DNA of 64,000 nt from CAYJEJ01 sp964369315 (GTDB lineage Bacteria > Pseudomonadota > Alphaproteobacteria > UBA3830 > JAIRWN01). The translations under genes and the position numbers were made by a program. Location of the stretch: contig CAYJEJ010000004.1 in NCBI GenBank assembly GCA_964369315.1, forward strand, positions 1 to 64,000, in the 5' to 3' direction. This document shows, one piece after another, positions 17,831-27,129 of this stretch. Position 1 is the stretch's first letter, and each line of letters opens with the position of its first letter. The notes beneath the pieces are model-generated. The model searched no databases and had not been told where the DNA came from. It worked only from the letters and a program-made list of their open reading frames with translations.

Positions 17831-19735
17831 CTAGGGCGTTGCGGCTTCATCGCAGATGGATTTTAATGCGTCATTGAGAGGCATCGTTGACTGTTCCTTG
17901 CTACCAAGTCTTCTGATGGTGACAGTATTATTTTCAGACTCTTTTCCGCCAACGATAATGATAATCGGTGTTTTCGATAATGAATGTTGTCTGATTTTAT
18001 AGTTAAGACTGCCCTGACCAAAATCTGTCCGACACCGGATGTCAGCGTCCAAGAATTTTTGATTGACGAGCGATGCGTAGTCATTAAAACCATCTGCGAT
18101 AGGGATAATAACAGCCTGCACTGGCATCAACCAAAGTGGGAGCTTGCCAGCATAATGCTCGAGCAATATGCCAATAAATCGCTCAAAAGAGCCCAAGACA
18201 GCTCGGTGTAATATGACGGGTCTATGTCTGTTGCCGTCTTCACCAATATATTCCGCGTCCAATCTTTCGGGTAAAATCAAATCTACCTGCAGTGTGCCAC
18301 ACTGCCAATAGCGACCCAGTGCGTCATTGAGCCCAAACTCTAGTTTTGGTCCATAAAAAGCACCTTCTCCTGCACTATAAGAGAACGTTAAACCAGCCTC
18401 ATTCACGGCATTTTTTAAGGCATCTTCAGCCTTATCCCATGTCGCATCATCACCAGCACGCACCAAAGGTCGGTCTGCAAACTTGACCGAAACCTCATTA
18501 AACCCAAATCCTTGATAAACCTCAATCAAAAGCTGGCAAAATTTTTTGGTTTCACTAACGACTTGGTTCATTGTGCAGAATATATGGCCATCATCTTGCA
18601 TAAAAGAGCGAACACGCATCAGCCCATGTAATGACCCAGACGGCTCATTCCTATGACAAACGCCGAACTCAGCCATTCTATATGGCAATTGCCGATAGCT
18701 TTTTATTGATTGGTTAAAGATTTGGATGTGTCCAGGGCAGTTCATCGGCTTTATCGCCAAAACGCGTTTCTCGGATTCAGCGGTGAACATGACCTCTCGA
18801 AATTTTTCCCAATGTCCAGACCGTTCCCATAGTGAGCGGTCAATCAGTTGAGGAGTTTTCACCTCAACATAGCCTTGTTTTAAAATTTTGCTACGAATAA
18901 AGTTTTCCAGCGACCTAAAGACAACCTGTCCATTAGGGTGCCAAAAAATAGAACCAACCGCCTCCTCTTGAATGTGAAACAAGTCCATTTCTTTGCCAAG
19001 TTTTCTGTGGTCTCTTAGTTCTGCTTGAGCGATTTGCTCTAAATAATCATCGAGCTGTTTCTTGTTTGCCCACAAAGTTGCGTAAATTCTTTGGAGCATA
19101 GGTCGGGACGAGTCGGCTCGCCAATAAGCTCCCGATACTTTTGTTAATTTGAAATGAGGGGATATTTTTCCCGTCGATGGGACGTGCACCCCCCGACACA
19201 AATCAAAAAAATCGCCTTGCTCATATATTGTAACCATTTCGGTAGATAAATCTTGTATGATTTCAACTTTAAATTCTTCGTTTAGGTTTTTAAAAATTTC
19301 AGTCGCCTCAACGCTACTGAGCTCTTTCCTTGAAAAGGCAATGTTTGCTTTTAACATTTCACGCATACGTTCCTCAATTAATGAAAGGTCATTAATTGAA
19401 AAAGGTTCAACGCGATAAAAGTCATAATAAAAACCATCAGCGATGGTTGGACCAATTGCGACCTTTACGTCAGGAAACAGGCTTTTGACCGCAGCTGCCA
19501 AAACATGGGCACAGCTATGACGCATTATCTCTAAGCCAAGCGGGGTGTCATTGGTGATAATTTTCACATTGGCGTGGTTGGAAATTTTATGTGATAAGTC
19601 ATAAATTTGATTATCAATTTCGATTGCAAGGGCTTCTTTCTCACATTTTTTGCCCAATGATGCGACCAATTGGTATCCGTTAACTTCGCTGTCAAAGTCT
19701 AAGATTTTATCGTCAGCAAGAGATATTTTTATCAT
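17831..19735 (-). CDS. thrS: Threonyl-tRNA synthetase
   Basis: Class II synthetase that charges tRNA-Thr. Domains run in standard order: TGS (from MIKISLADDKILDF), the editing domain with MRHSCAHVLAAAV, the catalytic core with KPMNCPGH and NEPSGSLHGLMRVRSF, and the anticodon-binding domain at the C terminus. I chose ATG 19735 because the TGS domain starts there; an in-frame TTG at 19783 would add 16 residues that do not fit the family. It lies next to tyrS on the same strand, about 50 bases downstream. Confidence 0.97.
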   Translation of the reverse strand: MIKISLADDKILDFDSEVNGYQLVASLGKKCEKEALAIEIDNQIYDLSHKISNHANVKIITNDTPLGLEIMRHSCAHVLAAAVKSLFPDVKVAIGPTIADGFYYDFYRVEPFSINDLSLIEERMREMLKANIAFSRKELSSVEATEIFKNLNEEFKVEIIQDLSTEMVTIYEQGDFFDLCRGVHVPSTGKISPHFKLTKVSGAYWRADSSRPMLQRIYATLWANKKQLDDYLEQIAQAELRDHRKLGKEMDLFHIQEEAVGSIFWHPNGQVVFRSLENFIRSKILKQGYVEVKTPQLIDRSLWERSGHWEKFREVMFTAESEKRVLAIKPMNCPGHIQIFNQSIKSYRQLPYRMAEFGVCHRNEPSGSLHGLMRVRSFMQDDGHIFCTMNQVVSETKKFCQLLIEVYQGFGFNEVSVKFADRPLVRAGDDATWDKAEDALKNAVNEAGLTFSYSAGEGAFYGPKLEFGLNDALGRYWQCGTLQVDLILPERLDAEYIGEDGNRHRPVILHRAVLGSFERFIGILLEHYAGKLPLWLMPVQAVIIPIADGFNDYASLVNQKFLDADIRCRTDFGQGSLNYKIRQHSLSKTPIIIIVGGKESENNTVTIRRLGSKEQSTMPLNDALKSICDEAATP

Positions 19736-19784
19736 GTAACTTTTATCCAAATATTCATAAAAATCATTTTTTATGTGACGCAAA

Positions 19785-21056
19785 TCACACTAATTTCACA
19801 ACAGCAATTTTCTTTTTCCCAGCAGATAGTTTTAAGGAATTATTTTCATCTAGGTGGTCTTGCTGGATGATTAAGATGTCGTCATAAACTGGCTGGTCAT
19901 TTAAATAGGCACCCTTGCCCTTAATCAGTCGACGTGCTTCACTGCGACTGCTGACTAAATTAGTTTTAACAAACAAGTCCACAATGGACTCTCTGCCGAT
20001 TGTTAGGTCGGTCTGCATCTCGAAGACAGGCCCATTTAAGACCTGCTCGCTCTCAGCTATTGAACCGCCATTGAATAGACTATGGGTGGTCGTTCGAACG
20101 GATTCAAGGTTTTCTCGACCGTGGGTCAGCCTTGTGATTTCATCGGCTAAGATGATTTTTGCCTCGTTCAGGCTTTGCCCCTGAAGTTGTTCGAGTTTTT
20201 TAATCTCATCCAAAGGAAGTTCTGTAAATAACCTTAAAAATCGACCAACATCTCTATCGTCAACATTTCTCCAATATTGCCAAAAGTCATACGGTGACAG
20301 CTTATCGCCCCTTAACCAAACAGCTCCATTGGCACTTTTGCCCATTTTTTTTCCATCGCTGGTCGATAATAATGGTGTGGTCAGTCCATATGCCGATTCA
20401 GAGCGGGCTTTACGAATGAGGTCAGTCCCGCAGACAATGTTTCCCCATTGGTCTGAGCCGCCGATTTCTAGGCGACAAGAATATTTATCAAAAAGTTCAA
20501 GAAAGTCATACGCTTGCATTATCATATAATTAAATTCTAAGAGGCTTAGCGGTTGCTCGCGGTCAAGCCTAGACTTCACATTATCAAATGAAAGCATCCG
20601 ATTAACCGAAAAATGCCTGCCAACATCACTCAAAAAAGATAAGTATTTAATATCTTCAAGCCATTGAGAATTGTCCACCAAAATGGCACTGTTTTCACCC
20701 TCATCGAATTTTATAAATGGCAAGAGACATTTTTTTAGTCCCGCAATATTATTTTGGATATCTTGCTCAGACAAGACTGGTCGTGCGGCATCTCTTCCAG
20801 AGGGGTCGCCAATTTTTGTTGTTGCCCCACCGATTAAGAGTATTGGCTTATGACCATGTTTTTGAAGCAAACGTAGGATAAAAATCGAAAGCAAGTGCCC
20901 CACGTGAAAGCTATCTGCTGTTGCGTCATAACCTATGTACGCCGTGATTTTTTTCCTAGACATTAATTCGTCCAGCTCTTTCAAATTGGTGCTTTGATAG
21001 ATGAACCCACGCTCTGAAGCTTCTTGTAAAAAAGATGAATGAAAGTTGTTCAACAT
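19785..21056 (-). CDS. tyrS: Tyrosyl-tRNA synthetase
   Basis: Class I synthetase that charges tRNA-Tyr. The HIGH motif appears as HVGH within YDATADSFHVGHLLS near residue 50, and the KMSKS motif as KMGKS near 230. The C-terminal S4 RNA-binding domain is present (SSRSEARRLIKGKGAYLND). Length about 423. ATG 21056 is preferred over a GTG three codons upstream. The order hydrolase-tyrS-thrS on one strand with small gaps suggests a common transcript. Confidence 0.96.
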   Translation of the reverse strand: MLNNFHSSFLQEASERGFIYQSTNLKELDELMSRKKITAYIGYDATADSFHVGHLLSIFILRLLQKHGHKPILLIGGATTKIGDPSGRDAARPVLSEQDIQNNIAGLKKCLLPFIKFDEGENSAILVDNSQWLEDIKYLSFLSDVGRHFSVNRMLSFDNVKSRLDREQPLSLLEFNYMIMQAYDFLELFDKYSCRLEIGGSDQWGNIVCGTDLIRKARSESAYGLTTPLLSTSDGKKMGKSANGAVWLRGDKLSPYDFWQYWRNVDDRDVGRFLRLFTELPLDEIKKLEQLQGQSLNEAKIILADEITRLTHGRENLESVRTTTHSLFNGGSIAESEQVLNGPVFEMQTDLTIGRESIVDLFVKTNLVSSRSEARRLIKGKGAYLNDQPVYDDILIIQQDHLDENNSLKLSAGKKKIAVVKLV

Positions 21057-21080
21057 AGGCACCACTTTAAAAATAATGTA

Positions 21081-21743
21081 CTAAAAATTCACCGCTTGGA
21101 GTTTCTCGCCAAGTTCTTGCCTAAGATACTCCTTAATTGTTTGTGAGAGCAAGTCTAATTTTCCTCTAAAAAAGTGGTTGGCACCCTCGATTTCTTTGTA
21201 TTTTAGTTGAACTTTTTTCTGGGAATGTATTTTATCAATCAATTGCAAGACATTTTCTGTTGGCACAATCTCATCTGCCAGCCCTTGGACAATTAGTCCC
21301 GAGACGGGGCAAGGTGCCAAAAAACTAAAATCATATAGGTTTGCTGGTGGAGAGACAGCCACGAAATTTTTGATTTCTGGTCTTCGCATTAACATCTGCA
21401 TTGCGACCCAACTGCCGAAAGAAAAACCAGCGACCCACAGCTCGTGTGATGATGGGTTGACCATCTGAATCCAGTCTAGTGCTGCCGTGGCATCGGCGGC
21501 CTCGCCTTCACCTTTGCCATATTCACCCTCTGAGCGTCCCACCCCCCTAAAATTAAACCTCAAGACGGAAAAACCCATGTCGACAAAAGATTTAAAAGTT
21601 GTGAATGTGACTTTATTGTTCATCGTCCCGCCATGGACAGGGTCAGGGTGCAAAACAACGACTAGTGGCGAACCAGACGCTGGATTATGATGGTATTTTC
21701 CTTCAATTCTTCCGCAAGGTCCGTTAAAAATTATCTCTGGCAT
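21081..21743 (-). CDS. Cytoplasmic alpha/beta hydrolase (COG2945-like)
   Basis: Small alpha/beta hydrolase without signal peptide. The pattern VVLHPDPVHGGTMNNKV near residue 30, then LRFNFRGVGRSEGEY, and the nucleophile GFSFGSW with Ser near residue 107, is typical of the COG2945 family found beside Fe-S assembly genes in many alphaproteobacteria. His of the triad is likely in EGANHFF. The substrate of the family is not known. A strong GGGGGA ribosome-binding site precedes ATG 21743. It is divergent from the cysteine desulfurase gene, 73 bases away. Confidence 0.85.
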   Translation of the reverse strand: MPEIIFNGPCGRIEGKYHHNPASGSPLVVVLHPDPVHGGTMNNKVTFTTFKSFVDMGFSVLRFNFRGVGRSEGEYGKGEGEAADATAALDWIQMVNPSSHELWVAGFSFGSWVAMQMLMRRPEIKNFVAVSPPANLYDFSFLAPCPVSGLIVQGLADEIVPTENVLQLIDKIHSQKKVQLKYKEIEGANHFFRGKLDLLSQTIKEYLRQELGEKLQAVNF

Positions 21744-21816
21744 TTGTATCCCCCTAGTATTATTATAAATTTAAATAGGGAATTATAGCATATTTTCCAT
21801 AGTAAAGACAAGAAAC

Positions 21817-22974
21817 ATGAAAAGAATTTATCTCGATAATCAGTCTACAACCCCGTGTGACAAAAGGGTTTTTCAGTCAATGGAGCCATATTTTTGTGAT
21901 AATTTTGGCAATTATAGTGCAGACAATGTCTTTGGGAACGCTGCGTATGAGGCGGTGGAACGTTCACGTGAAAGTGTTTCTCGTATTATAGGTGCGGATG
22001 CGAGGGAGGTGATATTTACTTCAAGTGCGACAATGGCGTCTAATATAGCGATTATTGGGTGTGCAAGATTTTATGGCAATCAAAATAAAAACCATATAAT
22101 AACAACTAAAATCGAGCATAAGTGCGTCCTAGACACCTGTAAAGCACTGGAGAAAGAAGGTTTCGATGTTTCTTATATCAGCCCAGATGATAAAGGGTTG
22201 ATACACGCTCAAGATGTTCTAAACGCTATAAATGACAGGACGTTTTTGGTTTCTGTTATGGCTGTGAATAATGAAGTGGGCACTATTCAACCCTTTAGGG
22301 AGGTTGGTCAAATCTGTCGCTCAAGGGGGATTTTTTTCTATTGTGATGCTGCACAAGCGATTGGGAAAATAGGTATCGACGTGAAACGTGATAACATCGA
22401 TATGCTTTGTATATCAGCACATAAGATTTATGGCCCCAAAGGCGTGGGTGCTTTGTATGTCGGGTCGTCTCCAAAAGTGCGTTTGAAGCCAATTTTTTAT
22501 GGCGGTGGACAAGAGAAAAACCTCCATTCTGGGACTGTTGCTGTGCCGCTGTGTGTGGGGCTTGGTGAAGCGTGTAATATTATGCTTCAAGAGATGAATG
22601 ATATAAATAATCACGTAACACGAATTAGCAAGAAATTTTGGCAATATTTATCTTCAAATTTAGAGCAAATATATTTAAATGGAGACGATGTAAATCGCGT
22701 TGCTCATAATTTAAATATTTCTTTTTTTGGAGTTGAGGGTGAAAGTTTGATGCTTTCGATGCCAGATGTTGCGGTTTCGTCTTCATCTGCCTGTTCCTCT
22801 CAAAGCCTTGAACCGTCATATGTTTTGAAAGCGATGGGGGTGAAAGATGAACTTTTGCACACTGCGATTAGATTTGGCTTTGGGAGGTTTTCCTCAGAGC
22901 AAGAAGTGATGGATGTTGCTAGGAAAGTCGTTGAAAATGTTCAAAAATTAAGGCATATTAGCCCTGTTTTTTGA
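21817..22974 (+). CDS. iscS: Cysteine desulfurase (IscS/NifS class)
   Basis: PLP enzyme that takes sulfur from cysteine for Fe-S clusters and thio-modified tRNA. The start YLDNQSTTP, the PLP-stacking histidine in TKIEHKCVLDTC, the substrate-side DAAQAIGK, the Schiff-base lysine in SAHKIYGPKG and the catalytic-Cys loop SSSSACSSQSLEPSYV are all present, which points to the long-loop IscS group. The usually conserved GATE motif reads SATM here, a notable change near the PLP phosphate. Length 385 is slightly short. No iscU, iscR or hscAB occurs nearby, so any Isc operon is split. Confidence 0.9.
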   Translation: MKRIYLDNQSTTPCDKRVFQSMEPYFCDNFGNYSADNVFGNAAYEAVERSRESVSRIIGADAREVIFTSSATMASNIAIIGCARFYGNQNKNHIITTKIEHKCVLDTCKALEKEGFDVSYISPDDKGLIHAQDVLNAINDRTFLVSVMAVNNEVGTIQPFREVGQICRSRGIFFYCDAAQAIGKIGIDVKRDNIDMLCISAHKIYGPKGVGALYVGSSPKVRLKPIFYGGGQEKNLHSGTVAVPLCVGLGEACNIMLQEMNDINNHVTRISKKFWQYLSSNLEQIYLNGDDVNRVAHNLNISFFGVEGESLMLSMPDVAVSSSSACSSQSLEPSYVLKAMGVKDELLHTAIRFGFGRFSSEQEVMDVARKVVENVQKLRHISPVF

Positions 22975-23000
22975 AATTGTGTTATGTCGGGTAATAATTA

Positions 23001-23025
23001 ATTTGTAAATTACAAATCTTTTTTT
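23001..23025. repeat. Inverted repeat with T-run between cysteine desulfurase and mlaD
   Basis: ATTTGTAA and TTACAAAT (23001-23017) form a perfect inverted repeat around one central base, followed by CTTTTTTT. It could be a weak terminator for the desulfurase gene or an operator of mlaD. As a hairpin it would lose several pairs to form a loop and contains almost only A-T pairs, so terminator strength is doubtful. Confidence 0.4.
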
Positions 23026-23083
23026 ACTTTTTTCATATACAATCACACAATATGAATTATAGACTTTATTTGTGAAGGAAAAC

Positions 23084-23542
23084 ATGGAAAACAATAGAGC
23101 TTTTGAAAGTATGGTCGGGTTTGCAGTCATTGTCGTCGCCATACTGTTTTCGGTATATGCGTTTAATTATTCTAAATTAAAGACGGAATCAGGTTATCCA
23201 CTGTTTGCCAAATTTGACCGTATTGACGGCATCAAAGAGGGCAGTGAGGTTCGCCTCGGCGGTATTAAAATCGGGAGGGTCGTGAAAATCGAGCTAGACG
23301 GCGATGAATATGTCGCAAAAGTCTGGTTTAGGATTAACGATAATATCAAACTGCCAACAGATACTGCGGTTGCGGTCAACTCAGATGGTCTGCTTGGAGG
23401 AAAACACATATACATTAATCCTGGTGCTGATGATGAATACTTGAAACCTGAAGACGAGGTTTTGCATACTCAAGGCAGCATTAACTTGGAATCTTTAATC
23501 GGTAAATTCGTGGTTTCTGACGATAAATCAGATAAAAAATAA
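23084..23542 (+). CDS. mlaD: MlaD-type MCE-domain lipid-transport protein
   Basis: Substrate-binding subunit of an inner-membrane Mla-type phospholipid ABC transporter. One N-terminal membrane helix (about residues 8-26) is followed by an MCE domain with FDRIDGIKEGSEVRLGG and IKIGRVV; LLGGKHIYINPGADD is also typical. Length about 152 matches short MlaD proteins. ATG 23084 is chosen over GTG 23072 because GAAGGA lies just upstream of it. Eleven bases separate it from the DUF2155 gene, an arrangement I know from other alphaproteobacteria. Confidence 0.92.
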   Translation: MENNRAFESMVGFAVIVVAILFSVYAFNYSKLKTESGYPLFAKFDRIDGIKEGSEVRLGGIKIGRVVKIELDGDEYVAKVWFRINDNIKLPTDTAVAVNSDGLLGGKHIYINPGADDEYLKPEDEVLHTQGSINLESLIGKFVVSDDKSDKK

Positions 23543-23553
23543 TAAATTATATT

Positions 23554-23958
23554 ATGCAATTCAAGAGAATTTATTTTTGTTTTTTGATAATTGCTAATGT
23601 CGTTTGTTTTCATGCGGATGCTAAGTCCAAGGTTAATAAATTTGTCACAGCTAATAGCGTCGGACTTTTAGTTTTAGATAAAACATGTGGTCATACAACA
23701 AACGTGTCTATCGATGTTGACAAACCAGTGTTTTTCAAGAGATTAAAGTTGATTGCTAAGAAAATTTTCAAAAACTCACCTGAGTTTTCTGCAGAAAGCA
23801 TTGTTTATTTAGAAGTTTTTGAAAAGCCTTTGCAAGATGAAAATTTTTATAGCCAACCGATATTTTCTGGTTGGCTTTATGCGTCTTTCCCATCTATCAA
23901 TGCGTTTGAACACCCGATATATAGCATTAAGGTTGTTGAGGCTTCTAACGAAGATTAG
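23554..23958 (+). CDS. DUF2155 periplasmic protein
   Basis: Exported protein of 134 residues from a family of unknown function that is largely alphaproteobacterial. The signal peptide covers about residues 1-23. Family features are the LLVLDKTCGHTTNVSIDV segment near residue 37, a central PEFSAESIVYLEVFE and the C-terminal IFSGWLYASFPSINAFEHP. Adjacent to mlaD, with which it is probably co-transcribed. A role in envelope or Mla function is a guess from position. Confidence 0.85.
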   Translation: MQFKRIYFCFLIIANVVCFHADAKSKVNKFVTANSVGLLVLDKTCGHTTNVSIDVDKPVFFKRLKLIAKKIFKNSPEFSAESIVYLEVFEKPLQDENFYSQPIFSGWLYASFPSINAFEHPIYSIKVVEASNED

Positions 23959-23975
23959 TTGAAAACAGTGTGATT

Positions 23976-24001
23976 ATTGGGGAGTGATTGTCCTCCCCAA
24001 T
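23976..24001. terminator. Perfect hairpin in a convergent intergenic gap
   Basis: ATTGGGGAG (23976-23984) and CTCCCCAAT (23993-24001) form a nine-pair stem with an eight-base loop, placed between the ends of the convergent DUF2155 and patatin genes. No T-run follows on either strand, so it is not a classical intrinsic terminator. It may block read-through from both sides or protect mRNA 3' ends. Confidence 0.45.
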
Positions 24002-24014
24002 ACCTAGAAACGCG

Positions 24015-25337
24015 TTATATAAGTTCTTCTTTTGCAGTTTTTGGTGTGCTTAATATTTCGACTATGTCAGAGAATTCCTTTGAGCTGACATAATTTTCTG
24101 CAGCATAAATCCACCTTCTTATAGTGGTGGGAGACGAATCATCCATCATGGATATGTTTTCTTCAAGTGTGGGTTGAAACCTATAATACTTGATTTTAGG
24201 GTCTGCGGCAGCCAGTGTCAGCATTTGATAATTAACTGTGACGCTAGAGGCATCTAATGTAATATTTGCAAACTTTGATGCCCAAGAAATGCCTTTCATT
24301 GACTGAGAGTCTTCGTATAAAAGAGGGATTTGAGGTCTGCCAGTGCCCAAAGACACAATTAGGTATTCATCGGCTTTTGGGTAAAGCTTTTTTGCCTCAC
24401 AGTATGTACACATTGTTGGGTTGTTAGCAAATGACCCTCCATCTATTAAAATATGTTCACGCGTTTCACCATGAGTGTTTGGTTGGCTGATAGCCTTGGA
24501 CGGGAGAAAATAAGTTGGTGCGGCTGATGTGCCCCTTGCTACGTCATAATTATAAAAATTATAAAGCTGGTTAGTAGAAGCCTTATAGCTCTTGAAGATT
24601 TTAGGAGCAGACCGTTCTACATCATATGCGGGGACAATCGTGTCAATAAGGCAACTAGAAAACAAAGCTTTACCATATATTGATTGGAGTTTGTTATATA
24701 TGATGTCTGAGTTATATCGGGGGTTCCACACACCACCAAAACTAAACCAATTTGGGTCAAAAAATTCTGCCCCCTGCGTTGAATATGTGTTGAGAAAGTA
24801 TGATGCTGGGTACTTAGGTTGTGAAGAGTTTTCTTCGTTTGGTTGAGTTAATCCGAGTGCAATCAACCCACCTGTAGAGGTTCCTGCAACCATATTAAAC
24901 ATCTCGGAGACGGATTTACCGGTACGTTCTTCTAGTCTTGTTGCTGTATATGATGGAATGATGCCGCGTAGCCCTCCACCATCAATACACAGTACTCTGG
25001 CCTGTTTTTTGGGTTGATTTGGCTCAATGAGGCTTTCATCTATGTCTGTAGAGGAAGGAATTTCTTTTAATAATTCTGACAAATCTTCCAATGAAGAAAC
25101 TGGTAAAGAAAGTCTTGCTCTTCCATTTTGTTTATTAGGAGCATTACGAAATCCAGTTCTTTTTTTGGGACATGATGTATTCAATTCTTCAGTTTTATGG
25201 CGAGTGATTTGCATTTCAGAAGGTGATTCTAAAGAAGTTACATTAACTATATTTAACTTTCCTTGGGTTGAAGCGGAAGATGTATTGAGGGCTAATACAG
25301 AAAAAATTGTGGAAATTAAGAGCATTTGTTTTGTCAT
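24015..25337 (-). CDS. Exported patatin-like phospholipase
   Basis: Patatin-family lipid acyl hydrolase with a Ser-Asp dyad. A signal peptide (about residues 1-22) is followed by a low-complexity linker of about 90 residues, then the catalytic domain: oxyanion motif DGGGLRG at 119-125, nucleophile GTSTG at 152-156 (Ser154), and catalytic DGG near 297. Many bacterial pathogens and endosymbionts export patatin enzymes that attack host membranes (ExoU is a known example); here such a role is inference from the export signal. Length 440. It stands alone on its strand, with convergent DUF2155 downstream. Confidence 0.9.
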   Translation of the reverse strand: MTKQMLLISTIFSVLALNTSSASTQGKLNIVNVTSLESPSEMQITRHKTEELNTSCPKKRTGFRNAPNKQNGRARLSLPVSSLEDLSELLKEIPSSTDIDESLIEPNQPKKQARVLCIDGGGLRGIIPSYTATRLEERTGKSVSEMFNMVAGTSTGGLIALGLTQPNEENSSQPKYPASYFLNTYSTQGAEFFDPNWFSFGGVWNPRYNSDIIYNKLQSIYGKALFSSCLIDTIVPAYDVERSAPKIFKSYKASTNQLYNFYNYDVARGTSAAPTYFLPSKAISQPNTHGETREHILIDGGSFANNPTMCTYCEAKKLYPKADEYLIVSLGTGRPQIPLLYEDSQSMKGISWASKFANITLDASSVTVNYQMLTLAAADPKIKYYRFQPTLEENISMMDDSSPTTIRRWIYAAENYVSSKEFSDIVEILSTPKTAKEELI

Positions 25338-25472
25338 ATTATCTCCAATATTAATTTAACAAGTAATAATTTTGACAAAAAATAGTTAATATTTGATAAA
25401 TAATTAATCAAGAATTAAGGTATTTTATAAAAATATGGTCTATATAAAAAATCTATGCCTAGATTAGATGCT

Positions 25473-26870
25473 CTAACGTGCAGTGTGAATAGGTTTAAGG
25501 TCAAACGCTCTTAATATTGAGTTTAATTTTTGAACAATATCATTCAGGTCATCTTTTGTTGTGCTTTCAGCTCGTATTACAATTGCTGCTTCAGTATTCG
25601 ATGCCCTGATAAGCCACCAACCTTTTGGTGTTGATACCCGAATGCCATCGATGAGGTTAATTTTTTCGTCACCTGTTTTTTGTTTGCAAAATTGGGTTAA
25701 TATAGAGTCAACTATACTAAATTTGAGACTATCCTCACAGCGGATGTGCGTTTCGGGTACGGCATATGTTTTTGGTAGGCTTTGAAAAATCGTGCTTAAG
25801 GACACTTTTTCTTTTGATAACAGCTCAATCACCCGAATTGCTGCATAAATTCCGTCATCAAAACCGAACCATCTATCTGCAAAAAACATATGCCCGCTCA
25901 GCTCACCAGCTAGGGGGGATTTTTCTTTCAACATTGCCTCTTTGATAAACGGGTGTCCTGTTCGAGACATGATGGGCTCTGCACCGATTGATTGAAGTTT
26001 TTCTATTAAGTAATCGCTACACTTAACATCGACGATAATCTTTGACTTTGGTTGGCGAGTTAAGATGTCTTTCGATATTATATAAAGCAACTGGTCGCCA
26101 CTTATCATTTGCGTCTTATCGTCGAGTATGACCACCCTGTCACCATCGCCATCAAATGCAATCCCTAGGTCGCAGTTGTGAGTTAGTATTGTTTCTTTCA
26201 AATGATGTAAATTTTCTGATTTGGTTGGGTCAGATGGACGTGAAGGGAAGTTGCCGTCAACATCACCTCCAACGACAAAGTGCGTCCCTGTTATATTATC
26301 GGTTAATTTTTTGATTAAAACCCCTGTTGCACCATTGCCGCAATCCCATGCGATTTTTAAGCTTTTCTTGAAAGAAATCTCTTTAAAAGCAAGTGTAATA
26401 TAGCTATCGATGATATCGATGTTTTTTATCTGTCCTTTTGGAATATTTGACGAAGGCGTTTGGCTTTTTATCTTTTCTGTCAGCGAGAGGATTTGCTCGC
26501 CAAAAAAGGGACTTTTCCCCAACATAAACTTAAAGCCGTTGTGCGATTTTGGGTTATGTGAACCCGTGACGATAATCCCGCCATCGGGACATGTCGTATG
26601 CACAGTGAAATATAAAAGCGGCGTTGGGACAAGCCCGATGTCGACAACATTCACGCCTGATGATGTGACGCCTTCTATTAAGTGTTTTGTTAATATCGGG
26701 GAGGATAATCTTCCATCTCTTGCGATGGCGATGGTCTTTCCGCCTGAATTAAGCACATGTTCTGCAAAGGCTTTACCGATGAGAAAGGCATCGTCCTCAA
26801 ACAAGGTCATGCCGAACTCTCCGCGTATGTCGTATTGCCGAAATATATTGTGGTTTAAGATATGTGTCAT
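25473..26870 (-). CDS. Phosphomannomutase/phosphoglucomutase
   Basis: Alpha-D-phosphohexomutase that interconverts 1- and 6-phosphates of mannose or glucose for nucleotide-sugar and surface polysaccharide synthesis. The four family signatures are visible: the phosphoserine loop TGSHNPKSHNG near residue 100, the metal loop DGDGDR near 240, the sugar-binding GELSGHMFF near 320, and the phosphate-binding RASNTEAAIV near 430. Length 465 matches the PMM/PGM (AlgC-like) type; specificity cannot be fixed from sequence. No neighbours of the same pathway are adjacent. Confidence 0.92.
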   Translation of the reverse strand: MTHILNHNIFRQYDIRGEFGMTLFEDDAFLIGKAFAEHVLNSGGKTIAIARDGRLSSPILTKHLIEGVTSSGVNVVDIGLVPTPLLYFTVHTTCPDGGIIVTGSHNPKSHNGFKFMLGKSPFFGEQILSLTEKIKSQTPSSNIPKGQIKNIDIIDSYITLAFKEISFKKSLKIAWDCGNGATGVLIKKLTDNITGTHFVVGGDVDGNFPSRPSDPTKSENLHHLKETILTHNCDLGIAFDGDGDRVVILDDKTQMISGDQLLYIISKDILTRQPKSKIIVDVKCSDYLIEKLQSIGAEPIMSRTGHPFIKEAMLKEKSPLAGELSGHMFFADRWFGFDDGIYAAIRVIELLSKEKVSLSTIFQSLPKTYAVPETHIRCEDSLKFSIVDSILTQFCKQKTGDEKINLIDGIRVSTPKGWWLIRASNTEAAIVIRAESTTKDDLNDIVQKLNSILRAFDLKPIHTAR

Positions 26871-27003
26871 CGTTCGGACATGATAAATGCATTATGGGTG
26901 CGTTGTAAAATAATTTTTGAGGATAAGGGGATTGTTTTATTAAAAATTATCTTGACTTGGAGATATTTCTGGATACTCTCTAGAGCATGGTTTGACCTTT
27001 TTT

Positions 27004-27079
27004 GGGCCTGTAGTTCAGCGGTTAGAACCCTCCGCTCATAACGGAGCTGTCGTAGGTTCGAGTCCTACCGGGCCCACCA
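27004..27079 (+). tRNA. tRNA-Ile2 (CAT, lysidine-modified)
   Basis: A 76-base cloverleaf with encoded CCA; acceptor stem GGGCCTG pairs with CGGGCCC apart from a wobble pair. The anticodon loop CTCATAA gives CAT. The acceptor stem and body match the minor tRNA-Ile whose C34 is changed to lysidine by TilS, rather than elongator Met. The Ile2/Met distinction rests on resemblance and is likely but not certain. Confidence 0.88.
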
Positions 27080-27129
27080 TTGTCTTTAAAATTATTTTAT
27101 TATCGCTTTGGCATTAGCAGTTTTATTGT

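Noticed and set aside
27004..27079. Reading the CAT tRNA here as elongator tRNA-Met
   Set aside because: The acceptor stem and body look more like the lysidine-modified tRNA-Ile2; kept as Ile2 with reduced certainty.
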